Assembly: GCA_017614995.1 (NCBI GenBank)
Contig: JAGAAX010000023.1
Coordinates: forward strand, 33,953 to 97,952
Source: Spirochaetaceae bacterium
Lineage (GTDB): Bacteria; Spirochaetota; Spirochaetia; Treponematales; Treponemataceae
Direction: 5' to 3'
DNA length: 64,000 bases
Position 1 is the stretch's first letter. Every line of letters starts with the position of its first letter. The position numbers and the translations under genes are program-made. Below the pieces are notes generated by a model. The model was not told the origin of the DNA, made no database searches, and saw nothing but the letters and a program-made list of their open reading frames with translations. Below are positions 32,980-42,135 of this stretch, in pieces.

Positions 32980-35355
32980 TTACAAAATTACGGCTTCACG
33001 CTCTTGTCTTGCAATCAACTCTTGTTTAACACCGAGTTCAAGCAACTGTGAAACATCAATAATCAAAGAAACAGATCCGTCACCAAGAATTGATGCACCG
33101 GCAATACCAGGAGAATTGGTAAACTGATCGCGCAAAGGCTTAATTACAACGTCCTCTTCACCAATCAGCGCATCAACCATTACACCAATCTTCTTGTCTG
33201 TAGTACCGACAATAACTATGAAATTGTATTCAGATTCTGTCTTATTCTTCAAACCGAACAGTCTGTCAAGACGGATAATACTGATTACCTCGTTTCTGAC
33301 ATTGAGAACTTCATAGTTATCAATTGTAGATATTTCTTCTTTCTTTACGCGTACACTTTCAATAACAGAGGCAATTGGAATTGAGTAAACTTCTGAAGCA
33401 ACACGAACCAAAAGACCCTGAATAATAGCCATTGTCAAAGGCAGACGGATACAGAATTTTGTACCTAATCCCTTTTCTGAAGTTACAATAACCGTACCGT
33501 TGAGCTTTTCAATTGAAGTCTTAACAACATCAAGACCAACACCGCGGCCCGATACGTTTGTAATCTTATCAGCTGTAGAGAAGCCAGGCTCAAATATAAG
33601 CTGATATGCGTCATGGTCTGAGATAATCTTATTAGGATGAATCAAACCGCGCTCAATTGCCTTCTTTCTAACCTTCTCGACATCAATACCGGCACCGTCA
33701 TCGATAATCTCGATAACAATCATGTTGCCTTCGTTGCTTGCCTTAAGTGTTACAGTACCTTCTTCTGGCTTGCCGGCTTCAAGACGGTCTTCAGGATGCT
33801 CGATACCATGATCCAAAGAGTTTCTTACACAGTGCATGATAGGATCAAGCAGGTCTTCTACAACAGCCTTGTCCAATTCTGTCTCTTCACCTTCAATTAC
33901 GAGGTTAATCTTTTTGTTAAGCTCTCTTGAAAGGTCTCTTACAACTCGCGGGAAGCGTGAGAAAATCTGGTTAATCTGAACCATTCGGATTTTCATTACG
34001 CCTTCCTGCAGCTCGCCTGCAACGCGGCCGAGGTTCTGTGTAGAAGAACGGAACTTACTTGCAGTAGTCTTAAATGCTGCATCAAAGCCGTCAAACATAG
34101 AGAACAAATCGCCAAAGTTCTCATTAATCTGAGCCTTAACCTCTTTTACAGTTGTACCGTTCTGAACTGAATCAACCATCTTTGGTACCTGGTCAAGCAG
34201 GCGGCGGATTTTCTCTTTATAGTCACCCTCGATAGTCTGGAGCTGATTCTGCAAGTCACCGATAAGCAGTGCAGCCTGGTTGAATGCAGCTTTTGTAATA
34301 ACAGTCTCACTGACGAGGTTCATCAAATAGTCAATGCGTTTCGGGTCTACGCGGAGAACGCTGCCCGATGAAGAATGTCCCGCAGCACCGGCGGCAGGCT
34401 TTTTAGCAGGAGCAGCTTTCTGTGCAGGTGCGGCAGCTTTGTCAGCAGCTTCTTCTGCAGCAGGCTCTTCTTTCTGTTCTGGTGCAGATGCAGGCGCTGC
34501 AGCAGCCGCAACAGGAGCAGACTTAACAACCTCACTTCCGTCCAGCGCAATAGCATTAGAAGAAAGAGTAACATCAGTCAAAGTAGAAGCTTCTACAAGC
34601 TGTGCGCCGGTTTCTTTAGTTGCAAGGTAATAATATACATTCTGATGGAATTCATCTTCGTAAAGCTCGTCAAAGTCCGGGATTGTACGAAGGATGCTTC
34701 CATGATTTTTCAAAACAGCAAAAACCTGAATACCGCCGACAGAGTTCATCGGATTTGATTCATCAAATACAACAGAAACGCACCAAAGTTTGTTTCCGCC
34801 GGTACAGGCTTCTTTCATTTCAAGAAGTTCATATTCACTTAAAGCCGGCAAACCTTCAGGCTTTGCAGCAGGGGCAGAAGCAGGTTTGGCAGGCTGAGGT
34901 GCAGCTGCTGCCATAAGACCGCTGCCAGACTTTTTCTTAGATTTCTTATTACCGCTGTCAGCCGGTATAAACGAGCGCAGAGTGTCAATTGTAGGCTGTA
35001 CATCTTCTTGATATACAGAACCGTTTGAGCGCTCTTCGAGCATTGTCTTAATTATATCAATTGAAGAAAGAAGTATGTCAACGACAGGCTCTGTAATCTG
35101 AACCTTATCAGAGCGGATTTCATCAAGCAAATCTTCTACAACATGTGTAAAGCTTGAAAGCTCGTTCATTTCAACAGTGGCAGAACCACCTTTCAACGTA
35201 TGAGCCGCACGGAAAATCTCATCGATTGCTTCATGATTAGTGGGATCATTTTCAATTACGAGAATATTGCTTTCGAGGGTTTCAACCTGCTGGTCAGCCT
35301 CTGCGAAGAAGTCTTTCAACAACTCTTCATTGTTCGCATCAAGATAATCACTCAT
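32980..35355 (-). CDS. cheA: Chemotaxis histidine kinase CheA
   Basis: A 791-residue kinase. P1 (about residues 8-110) has the phospho-histidine His52 in AAHTLKGGS. A second small domain (about 175-265, CheY-binding-like) is flanked by Ala/Pro linkers. P3 dimerisation follows at about 330-460, P4 ATPase with HCVRNSLDHGIEHPE (N-box), DDGAGID (G1) and GRGVGLDVV (G2) at about 500-640, and the P5 CheW-like domain at the C-terminus. It phosphorylates CheY and drives chemotaxis in the receptor array. A promoter ends 7 nt before the ATG and there is no Shine-Dalgarno sequence, so the mRNA may be leaderless. Confidence 0.95.
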   Translation of the reverse strand: MSDYLDANNEELLKDFFAEADQQVETLESNILVIENDPTNHEAIDEIFRAAHTLKGGSATVEMNELSSFTHVVEDLLDEIRSDKVQITEPVVDILLSSIDIIKTMLEERSNGSVYQEDVQPTIDTLRSFIPADSGNKKSKKKSGSGLMAAAAPQPAKPASAPAAKPEGLPALSEYELLEMKEACTGGNKLWCVSVVFDESNPMNSVGGIQVFAVLKNHGSILRTIPDFDELYEDEFHQNVYYYLATKETGAQLVEASTLTDVTLSSNAIALDGSEVVKSAPVAAAAAPASAPEQKEEPAAEEAADKAAAPAQKAAPAKKPAAGAAGHSSSGSVLRVDPKRIDYLMNLVSETVITKAAFNQAALLIGDLQNQLQTIEGDYKEKIRRLLDQVPKMVDSVQNGTTVKEVKAQINENFGDLFSMFDGFDAAFKTTASKFRSSTQNLGRVAGELQEGVMKIRMVQINQIFSRFPRVVRDLSRELNKKINLVIEGEETELDKAVVEDLLDPIMHCVRNSLDHGIEHPEDRLEAGKPEEGTVTLKASNEGNMIVIEIIDDGAGIDVEKVRKKAIERGLIHPNKIISDHDAYQLIFEPGFSTADKITNVSGRGVGLDVVKTSIEKLNGTVIVTSEKGLGTKFCIRLPLTMAIIQGLLVRVASEVYSIPIASVIESVRVKKEEISTIDNYEVLNVRNEVISIIRLDRLFGLKNKTESEYNFIVIVGTTDKKIGVMVDALIGEEDVVIKPLRDQFTNSPGIAGASILGDGSVSLIIDVSQLLELGVKQELIARQEREAVIL

Positions 35356-35390
35356 AAATTATATTCTACCAGTTAAATGACATAAGTCAA
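35356..35390 (-). promoter_or_regulatory. cheA operon promoter, probably leaderless
   Basis: Reading leftward, TTGACT at 35390-35385, a 16-nt spacer ending in TGG (extended -10 TGn) and TAGAAT at 35368-35363. The -10 ends 7 nt before the cheA ATG at 35355. No Shine-Dalgarno sequence lies upstream of the ATG. Confidence 0.6.
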
Positions 35391-35592
35391 GCAGAAAAAT
35401 TGTAGAAATAGAGATTTTTTTTTCTTACAACCCCTGCCCAAACCATTTTGCAGAATCTTTTGAAACTGCAACCAGCCTTGATAATCCGACTGACGATATT
35501 CACCTTATACAAAAACTTCAATAGTTTCTGTATGTATATTATTTTATCAAAATCTCCAAAATATGTCTACTTTTTCTATAGAAACATTTCAG

Positions 35593-36084
35593 CTACTCAC
35601 CTTGAACCTTTTCAAGCTCCCAAGAGAGATTATCGTCTTTTTTGTACTTAATTCTTATCAGGCGTTTTTCCGCAGTCTCACCGCCCTTCCATGGACGTCT
35701 GTAAGTCATTGTTACCGATGTATCACAGTCTTTAAGACATGCAAACGTAAAGCTGTGCATTCCGCCTGAGCCGGTAATTCTTTTGTCTGTATTAGACGGA
35801 ACATACTCGTCATCGACAAGCTTTACGGCAGATTTATCCTGAATTTCGTACTGCCAGATGAAGCCTGTTGTCGGGTTCTCCGCAAGCGTTACGGTAAATT
35901 CATTTTCGGCTAATATTTTTTCAGTTTTTTCGGTTTCTTTTGCGGCAAATGTACCGGCTGTGTTTTTTCCGTCTTTTTCAGAAGAACCGGCATTTTCTAC
36001 GGTTTCACATGAAATCATAAGCAAAGCCACCAGCATTATGAGAATTAGAATCGGGCTTTTTAGCACAGACGAATTGTTTTTCAC
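35593..36084 (-). CDS. Chagasin-like (I42) protease-inhibitor lipoprotein
   Basis: A 163-residue lipoprotein: signal with LLMISC lipobox (Cys near residue 26), a low-complexity Lys/Glu/Ala linker, then an I42-type domain. The three inhibitor loops are visible: ENPTTGFIW, ITGSGGMHSFTF and YRRPWKGG. Chagasin-type domains block papain-like cysteine proteases by inserting these loops into the active site. Anchored at the membrane, it could protect against host or neighbour proteases or regulate an own protease. I chose the GTG at 36084 because GGAGG lies 5 nt upstream. The stretch 35391-35592 downstream of its stop holds no other feature I can see. Confidence 0.82.
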   Translation of the reverse strand: MKNNSSVLKSPILILIMLVALLMISCETVENAGSSEKDGKNTAGTFAAKETEKTEKILAENEFTVTLAENPTTGFIWQYEIQDKSAVKLVDDEYVPSNTDKRITGSGGMHSFTFACLKDCDTSVTMTYRRPWKGGETAEKRLIRIKYKKDDNLSWELEKVQGE

Positions 36085-36240
36085 AAAAACCTCCATAAAA
36101 CAGCCGGAAACCGGCAAACTCGTCTGACTTTTTATAATTCTTAACTTTTTAGATTTTTAAATATATAAAATTTGTTCTAATCCAATTTATCAAAAAAAAC
36201 ATTTTTCTGCAACCATGAATTTAAAACAACGCGGCATGGC

Positions 36241-36269
36241 TTGAAAGCTCTTTGCAAAAAGATTAGATT
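36241..36269 (+). promoter_or_regulatory. Probable promoter of the Mrp gene
   Basis: TTGAAA at 36241-36246, a 17-nt spacer and TAGATT at 36264-36269, about 46 bp upstream of the ATG, which has AGGAG in front. Confidence 0.45.
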
Positions 36270-36314
36270 ATATCCATAAAAAATATATTTCAGACGGAAG
36301 AATAGGAGCAAAAA

Positions 36315-37145
36315 ATGAGCGATTCATGCAGCCATGACTGTTCGTCATGCAGCTCAAATTGCGGAGAAAGAACAGCGCAGCAGACAGATTTTCACGAAAA
36401 GCCGCATGCGAAATCAAGCATTAAAAAGGTAATCGGCATTGTAAGCGGAAAAGGCGGTGTCGGAAAAAGTCTTGTAACATCGCTGCTTGCAGTACAGTCA
36501 CAAAAAAACAGCCACCACACAGCAATTCTCGATGCAGACATTACAGGTCCTTCAATCCCGAAAGCATTCGGCATAAAAGAGCGCCCGCTCGGCGGAGAAG
36601 ACGGAATGCTGCCGGTTAAAAGCGCAACAGGCATTGATGTAATGTCGCTTAACCTGCTTCTTGAGAACGATACAGACCCGGTAGTATGGCGCGGTCCTGT
36701 AATTGCAGGCGCTGTAAAGCAGTTCTGGACGGACGTAATCTGGCAGGACGTAGACTTTATGTTTGTAGACATGCCGCCGGGAACAGGCGACGTTCCGCTT
36801 ACAGTTTTTCAGACTTTGCCGGTAGACGGAATTGTTGTTGTAGCTTCGCCGCAGGAGCTTGTAGGAATGATTGTAGAAAAAGCCGTAAAAATGGCAGAAA
36901 TGATGAACATTCCGGTGCTTGCGCTTGTTGAGAACATGAGCTACTTCAAATGCCCGGACTGCGGAAAAGAACACCACATTTTCGGCGAGAGCCACATCGA
37001 CTCAATCGCAAAGAAATTCAACATTGACACTGTTTGTCGCCTGCCAATAGACCCGACTCTTGCAGCCGCAACAGACAGAGGCGAAATCGAAAAAGCTGAC
37101 AGCACACCGCTCAAGGCGATTATCGAAAAAATCGAAAAGCTTTAA
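36315..37145 (+). CDS. Mrp/NBP35-family Fe-S carrier ATPase
   Basis: A 276-residue P-loop ATPase of the Mrp/ApbC/NBP35 family, which binds a [4Fe-4S] cluster and passes it to apo-proteins. The deviant Walker A is SGKGGVGKS at about residues 45-53, VDMPPGTGD is the switch/Walker B region, and CPDC (about 217-220) is the cluster-binding pair at the dimer interface. The N-terminus has an extra Cys-rich stretch (Cys5, Cys9, Cys12, Cys16), reminiscent of NBP35 but differently spaced. It is a stand-alone gene ending in a strong terminator. Many Fe-S enzymes in this window (NrdG, ferredoxin oxidoreductase) could be clients. Confidence 0.92.
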   Translation: MSDSCSHDCSSCSSNCGERTAQQTDFHEKPHAKSSIKKVIGIVSGKGGVGKSLVTSLLAVQSQKNSHHTAILDADITGPSIPKAFGIKERPLGGEDGMLPVKSATGIDVMSLNLLLENDTDPVVWRGPVIAGAVKQFWTDVIWQDVDFMFVDMPPGTGDVPLTVFQTLPVDGIVVVASPQELVGMIVEKAVKMAEMMNIPVLALVENMSYFKCPDCGKEHHIFGESHIDSIAKKFNIDTVCRLPIDPTLAAATDRGEIEKADSTPLKAIIEKIEKL

Positions 37146-37170
37146 TTGAACCTGAATCATCAAAAACGAA

Positions 37171-37216
37171 AAAGGCTGTCTTAAAAGCTCAAATGCTTCA
37201 AGGCAGCCTTTTTTAA
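37171..37216 (+). terminator. Intrinsic terminator after the Mrp gene
   Basis: AAGGCTGTCTT (37172-37182) pairs with AAGGCAGCCTT (37201-37211) with one G-U pair, followed by TTTTT. It is preceded by an A-run, so it may act in both directions. Confidence 0.8.
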
Positions 37217-37221
37217 TGTCA

Positions 37222-37244
37222 TTGCCGTACTTGATACGGCAATC
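37222..37244. terminator. Second hairpin near the acyl-CoA ligase stop
   Basis: ATTGCCGTA (37222-37230) and TACGGCAAT (37236-37244) form a perfect 9-bp stem with a 5-nt loop, 7 bp from the leftward stop codon at 37252. A U-tract is weak on either strand. Confidence 0.5.
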
Positions 37245-37251
37245 TTTTGCA

Positions 37252-38982
37252 TTATTTTGCACCGTTCTCGCAGTGGTCGGTGGCTTCGTCCTGCTGGCGG
37301 ATTTTTTTGCGCATAATCTTGCCGCTTGTGGTTTTCGGAAGCTCTTTTACAAATTCCACGATACGCGGATATTTGTACGGCGCAGTTTCAGTCTTAACAA
37401 AAGTCTGAATCTCTTTTACAAGCGCATCAGACGGCTCATAGCCCTTTGCAAGCACAATTGTAGCCTTTACAACCTGACCGCGGATTGGGTCTGGTGCACC
37501 GGTTACGGCACATTCAAGAACAGAAGGATGCTTCTGAATTACAGACTCAACCTCAAATGTTCCGATTCTGTAGCCGGAGCATTTGATTACGTCGTCACAG
37601 CGTCCTACAAACCAGTAATAGCCCTCATCGTCCATCCATGCCTGGTCGCCTGTGTAATAATAGCCGTCATGGAAGGCTACAGCCGTCTTTTCAGGCTCGC
37701 CGTAATATTCGCAGACAAGACCCGGGAAGCGTCCGTCTGTTTCAGGAAAAAGCTTCTTGTCAAGCTTAAAGGCAATCTGCCCTACCATAGCGATGCCGAC
37801 ATCTTCGTTGTTTTCATCAAGAAGATGAAGGTTATAGTAAGGGCTTGGCTTTCCGATTGAACCCGGCTTTATTTTTTCGCCGTCGAAATTGAAAAGACAA
37901 ACGGTAGTTTCACTCTGACCAAAGCCTTCGTGAATCTCAAGCCCTGTAATCTCTTTCCAGCGGTTAAAAACTTCTTCGCTCAAAGGCTCGCCGGCTGTAG
38001 AACAATGCTTGAGGCTTGAAAGGTCTATATTGCTCAAATCTTCTTTTATAAGATATCTGTAAATTGTCGGCGGAGCGCAGAACGTAGTTACATGGTGCTT
38101 TTCAACCTGATGAAGCAGGTCAACCGGCTTAAAGCGCGAATGATAGTCGTATACAAAAAGCGCCGTCTCGCAAATCCACTGACCGTAAAGACGGCCCCAA
38201 GAAGTTTTTGCCCAACCTGTGTCCGCAACTGTAAGATGAAGCCCGCCGTTCTGAACCTGCTGCCAGAATTTTGCCGTTGTAATGTGGCCGAGTGGATAAA
38301 GAAAGTTGTGAATCGCAAGTTTCGGGTGGCTTGTAGTTCCGCTTGTAAAATAGCCGAGCATGTAGTCGTCGTTTGAAGAAACCTGCTCACGAGGCGGTGC
38401 TTTGAACGGCGCGGCGTTCTTTACGCCTTTGGTAAAATCGTCCCAGCCTTCAGGCGGATTCTCTACCGGGCGGTCAACGCCAAGTTCGTTTACAAAAATG
38501 CAGTGCTTTACAGACGGAGAATTTTTCCATGCTTCGTTTATATGCTGAACAACATCGGGAACATTTACAGCGATAATCGCCTTAATGTTTACCATGTTGT
38601 TGCGGTATTCCAAATCTTCAGTTGTAAGCATGTGGCTTGCAGGAATTGCAACCGCACCGATTTTGTGCAGTGCCATCATGCTGATCCAGAATTCGTAGCG
38701 GCGCTGCAAAATAAGCAGAATCATGTCACCGCGCTTAATTCCAAGACTCAAGAAATAAGAGGCAGCCGCATCAGAAAGTTCCTTCATTTTGCCGAAAGAA
38801 ATCTCGTAATAATCGTCTTCGTCGTTTGTCCATACAAGAGCCGGAGCGTCAGGCTTTTTTGCAGCCAGAACGTCCATTACATCATACGCAAAGTTAAAAT
38901 TCTCTGGAATCTTAAGCTCGTAATTCTTATAAAAATCATCATACGAATCAAATTTCGTACGGGAAATAAACTGTTCTTCCAT
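37252..38982 (-). CDS. AMP-forming acyl-CoA synthetase (medium/branched-chain type), copy 1
   Basis: A 576-residue ANL-superfamily ligase that activates a carboxylic acid with ATP and CoA. The P-loop YFTSGTTSHPKL lies near residue 212, the YYTGD hinge and VIKCSGYRIGTFEVES near 445-470, and the catalytic Lys in LPKTTSGKIMRKK near the C-terminus. Overall pattern matches medium-chain acyl-CoA synthetases used for short, branched or aryl acids rather than acetate. It is very similar to the ligase at 39805-41544. Its gene follows an XRE-cupin regulator gene by 79 bp. Confidence 0.88.
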   Translation of the reverse strand: MEEQFISRTKFDSYDDFYKNYELKIPENFNFAYDVMDVLAAKKPDAPALVWTNDEDDYYEISFGKMKELSDAAASYFLSLGIKRGDMILLILQRRYEFWISMMALHKIGAVAIPASHMLTTEDLEYRNNMVNIKAIIAVNVPDVVQHINEAWKNSPSVKHCIFVNELGVDRPVENPPEGWDDFTKGVKNAAPFKAPPREQVSSNDDYMLGYFTSGTTSHPKLAIHNFLYPLGHITTAKFWQQVQNGGLHLTVADTGWAKTSWGRLYGQWICETALFVYDYHSRFKPVDLLHQVEKHHVTTFCAPPTIYRYLIKEDLSNIDLSSLKHCSTAGEPLSEEVFNRWKEITGLEIHEGFGQSETTVCLFNFDGEKIKPGSIGKPSPYYNLHLLDENNEDVGIAMVGQIAFKLDKKLFPETDGRFPGLVCEYYGEPEKTAVAFHDGYYYTGDQAWMDDEGYYWFVGRCDDVIKCSGYRIGTFEVESVIQKHPSVLECAVTGAPDPIRGQVVKATIVLAKGYEPSDALVKEIQTFVKTETAPYKYPRIVEFVKELPKTTSGKIMRKKIRQQDEATDHCENGAK

Positions 38983-39061
38983 TTCTATTTTTTCCTTGTA
39001 AAAGCTTGATTTTCAGCGCCTTCAAACTGAATTACCCTGTGCGGGTGTTTTTCTGATGCCG

Positions 39062-39640
39062 TTAATTTCCGCTTTCAAGACCGTTCATAATTATTGTGAT
39101 AAAACGGCACCGTTTGTTGTTTAAGCAGTTCTGACCATGAGGCTTGGTAGAATCGAAATAAAGTGAGTCCCCCTCATGGAGGACGACTTCGCTCTTACCA
39201 ATCTGCACGACCATGTCGCCTTCAACACAATAATTGAATTCCTGTCCAGGATGTGTCGTTGTATGAATTACATCAATGTCGCCGGGATTAATCGTTACAA
39301 GAAACGGATCTATAAGGCGGCTTGCAAAACCGAATGCGAGAGACTCAAAGTGATAGTCTGCAAGGCGGTCAACTGTTGCGCCTTTTCCTTTTGGTGTAAC
39401 AAAATATGATACTTTTTTAGGTTCTTCACCAGTTATGAGCGTTGAGATGTCAATATTAAACTTTTTACCGAGGCTGAACATTACGCCGAGAGGAATGTCC
39501 ACAGTACCGCTTTCGTACTGTCTGTACTGCTCAACTGAAACTTTGCAGATTTCAGCGGCTTCTTCTTCGCTAAGGTCAAAAATGTCGCGCAGACCCTTAA
39601 GACGTTCTGCTACAGCTTTAATTTCTGAAATTGTATTCAT
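39062..39640 (-). CDS. XRE-family regulator with cupin domain, copy 1
   Basis: A 192-residue transcription factor: an XRE helix-turn-helix at about residues 10-65 (LSEEEAAEICKVSVEQYRQY) and a small cupin barrel at about 110-185 (HPGQEFNYCVEG and EGDSLYFDSTKPHG), which usually binds a small ligand. It probably senses an acid or its CoA ester and controls the acyl-CoA ligase gene directly downstream. It is close in sequence to the copy at 41569-42120. Confidence 0.85.
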   Translation of the reverse strand: MNTISEIKAVAERLKGLRDIFDLSEEEAAEICKVSVEQYRQYESGTVDIPLGVMFSLGKKFNIDISTLITGEEPKKVSYFVTPKGKGATVDRLADYHFESLAFGFASRLIDPFLVTINPGDIDVIHTTTHPGQEFNYCVEGDMVVQIGKSEVVLHEGDSLYFDSTKPHGQNCLNNKRCRFITIIMNGLESGN

Positions 39641-39706
39641 AATAGAAAAAATATATCACACTTTGATTTTTTTGCAAACAGCAGACGGACTGTCTAAAAA
39701 ATTATT

Positions 39707-39771
39707 GTCATGCTGAATTTATTTCAGCATCTGCATCTTGTGTTGAGATTCCGAAACAAGTTCGGAATGAC
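39707..39771. repeat. REP-like bipartite palindrome (GTCATGCTGAA type)
   Basis: GTCATGCTGAATTT..TTTCAGCAT (39707-39730) forms one hairpin and ATTCCGAAACAAGTTCGGAAT (about 39748-39768) a second, with GTCAT/ATGAC enclosing the whole. This layout is a widespread intergenic palindrome in several bacterial phyla. It separates ligase 2 from the XRE-cupin 1 gene. Confidence 0.7.
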
Positions 39772-39804
39772 ATTGATAATTAAATTCGACAGCCCTTTCT
39801 GCTC

Positions 39805-41544
39805 TTATTTTTTGCGCGCGTCGTTGGCACGAATATCCTTGCGCTTGATTTTGCCGCTGATTGTCTTTGGCAGTTCTGTAACAAACTCAACAATTCTAGG
39901 ATATTTGTACGGCGCGGTAGTCACTTTTACGAATTTCTGAATGTCCTTTACAAGGTCGTCACTTGGAGTATAGCCTTTTGCAAGCACAATCGTAGCCTTA
40001 ACAACCTGTCCACGCACTTCGTCCGGGGCGGCTGTAACTGCACATTCAACTACAGCAGGATGCTGCATAAGAACGCTCTCAACCTCAAAAGTACCGATTC
40101 TGTAGCCAGAGCATTTGATTACGTCGTCGCTGCGGCCGGTAAACCAGAAGAAACCGTCCTCATCGCGCCAGGCTGTATCGCCTGTAAAATAGTAGCCGTC
40201 TCTGATAACTTCTGAAGTTTTTGCCTGGTCGCGGTAATATTCGATAAACAGGCCGGGAAACCTTCCGTTTTTAAGCGGAAATGCGATTTCGCCTACTTCG
40301 CCGTCTTCACAAGGCTCATTCTCGTCATTTAAGAGCACAACATTGTAGTAAGGTGCAGGCTTGCCGATTGAACCCGGCTTTACCCGCTCGTTGCCGAAAT
40401 TGAGCAGAGACAATGTAGTTTCAGTCTGACCGAAACCTTCACGCAGCTCTAAGCCTGTTATAGCTTTCCAGCGGTTGAAAACTTCTTCGCTCAACGGCTC
40501 GCCTGCTGTCGAGCAGTGCTCAAGGCTGGATAAGTCAAAAGAGCTTAAATCTTCTTGAATCAAGAATCTGTAAATTGTAGGCGGCGCGCAAAACGATGTA
40601 ATCTTGTGCGCCTCAATCTGCTTAATCAAGTCAATCGGCTTGAATTTTGCGTGGTAGTCGTAGACAAAGACCGCACATTCGCAGATAAACTGACCGTAAA
40701 GCTTGCCCCAGACAGCCTTGCCCCAGCCTGTATCGGCTACTGTAAGATGAAGTCCGTCTTTTTTTACCTGCTGCCAATACTTAGCGGTTACAATGTGCCC
40801 AAGAGGATAAGTCCAGTCGTGGGTAACAAGCTTTGGATGGCTTGTAGTACCGCTTGTAAAATAAGCAAGCATTATGTCGTTATTGCTGTTAATTGCGGCG
40901 CGTTCTTCTTTTGTCGGCTCTTTTCTTGGGGCTGCTTTCTCTACACCAGCCGTAAAATCAAGCCAGCCTGAAGGCAAAGCCCTTGCCTCGTGCTTTGTGC
41001 CGTCTGGACTTGTGTATTCTGTTCCGTTCGGTGTGTCAAAGCCATGCGGGTTTACGGCAATTCTGATTTTCAGTGTCGGGCTTTCAGAAAGCGAATCATC
41101 AACATGCTTCAAGATGTCGCCGTCATGAACAGCTACAACAGCCTTAATAGAAGCCGCGTTATTGCGGTAGACAATGTCCTCTTTTGTCAGCATGTGCGTA
41201 GCAGGAATTACTGACGCACCAAGCTTGTGCAGCGCAAGAATCGAAATCCAGAATTCGTAGCGGCGCTGCAAGATAAGCATGACCATATCGCCTTTAGAAA
41301 TGCCTGAATCTGCAAAGAACTGCGCTGCCTTGTCTGTGCGCTGCTTAATGTCTGCGTAGCTGAATTCGTGAAAAAGCCCTTCGTCGTTTGTCCAGACAAG
41401 AGCCCTTGAAGCGCCCTTCTTTTTTGCTAGAACATCCATTACATCATAAGAAAAATTGAAATGCTCAGGCACATTTATCTTATAGTTTTCAAAGAAATCT
41501 TTATAGTCTTTGAATTCTGTTCTGGGTAAAAATACTTCTTCCAT
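39805..41544 (-). CDS. AMP-forming acyl-CoA synthetase (medium/branched-chain type), copy 2
   Basis: A 579-residue paralogue of the ligase at 37252-38982 with the same motifs: YFTSGTTSHPKLVTHD, YYFTGDTAWRDEDG, VIKCSGYRIGTFEVES and LPKTISGKIKRKD with the catalytic Lys. An extra loop at about residues 165-185 distinguishes it. It should make acyl-CoA from a short, branched or aromatic acid with ATP to AMP and PPi. It follows its own XRE-cupin regulator by 24 bp. Differences in the acid-binding region may give it a different substrate from copy 1. Confidence 0.88.
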   Translation of the reverse strand: MEEVFLPRTEFKDYKDFFENYKINVPEHFNFSYDVMDVLAKKKGASRALVWTNDEGLFHEFSYADIKQRTDKAAQFFADSGISKGDMVMLILQRRYEFWISILALHKLGASVIPATHMLTKEDIVYRNNAASIKAVVAVHDGDILKHVDDSLSESPTLKIRIAVNPHGFDTPNGTEYTSPDGTKHEARALPSGWLDFTAGVEKAAPRKEPTKEERAAINSNNDIMLAYFTSGTTSHPKLVTHDWTYPLGHIVTAKYWQQVKKDGLHLTVADTGWGKAVWGKLYGQFICECAVFVYDYHAKFKPIDLIKQIEAHKITSFCAPPTIYRFLIQEDLSSFDLSSLEHCSTAGEPLSEEVFNRWKAITGLELREGFGQTETTLSLLNFGNERVKPGSIGKPAPYYNVVLLNDENEPCEDGEVGEIAFPLKNGRFPGLFIEYYRDQAKTSEVIRDGYYFTGDTAWRDEDGFFWFTGRSDDVIKCSGYRIGTFEVESVLMQHPAVVECAVTAAPDEVRGQVVKATIVLAKGYTPSDDLVKDIQKFVKVTTAPYKYPRIVEFVTELPKTISGKIKRKDIRANDARKK

Positions 41545-41568
41545 TTTAGTTTCCTTAAACCGGCAGGC

Positions 41569-42120
41569 TTAGATTATGATTGCCAAAAATCTGGCGTTTT
41601 TACCGTTCAGCGCCTGCATTCCATGAGACTTTGTAGCATCAAAATAGAGGCTGTCGCCCTCTTCAAGCTCCATCTCTTTTCCGTCTACAACGATTTTCAT
41701 TTTTCCTTCTAGAACATAATTGAATTCATGTCCCGGGTGCGAATTAAAATGAATCTCCTTTGTCTCTTCCGGGGTAATCGTAACCAAAAAAGGGTCTGCC
41801 TTGCGGTTTGAAAAGCCGAAAGCCAGAGACTGATACTTATAGTCGCTGCGTCTGTCTACAGAAAGACCTTTTCCTTTTTTTGTAAGGAAATAGCTTTTCA
41901 TGTGAGGTTCCGAGCCTGAAATCAATACAGTCAAATCGATATTGTAGCGCTTTGCCATACACTGCAAAACACCGACAGGAATATCTACAGAACCAGATTC
42001 ATAAAGCTTGTACTGCTCTTCCGAAATTCCACAGACATCAGCCGCTTCTCTAATAGAAACATCCATTACGTCGCGCAAACCCTTTAAGCGGTCTGCAACT
42101 GCCTTAATTTCTTCGTTCAT
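41569..42120 (-). CDS. XRE-family regulator with cupin domain, copy 2
   Basis: A 183-residue regulator built as copy 1: helix-turn-helix at about residues 8-62 (VSIREAADVCGISEEQYKLY) and cupin at about 105-180 (HPGHEFNYVLEG and EGDSLYFDATKSHG). Sequence similarity to the 39062 gene points to duplication together with the ligase gene. It lies between ligase 3 (15 bp upstream) and ligase 2 (24 bp downstream), so it is probably transcribed with both. Confidence 0.85.
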   Translation of the reverse strand: MNEEIKAVADRLKGLRDVMDVSIREAADVCGISEEQYKLYESGSVDIPVGVLQCMAKRYNIDLTVLISGSEPHMKSYFLTKKGKGLSVDRRSDYKYQSLAFGFSNRKADPFLVTITPEETKEIHFNSHPGHEFNYVLEGKMKIVVDGKEMELEEGDSLYFDATKSHGMQALNGKNARFLAIII

Positions 42121-42135
42121 TAGAATCTCCTGTTA

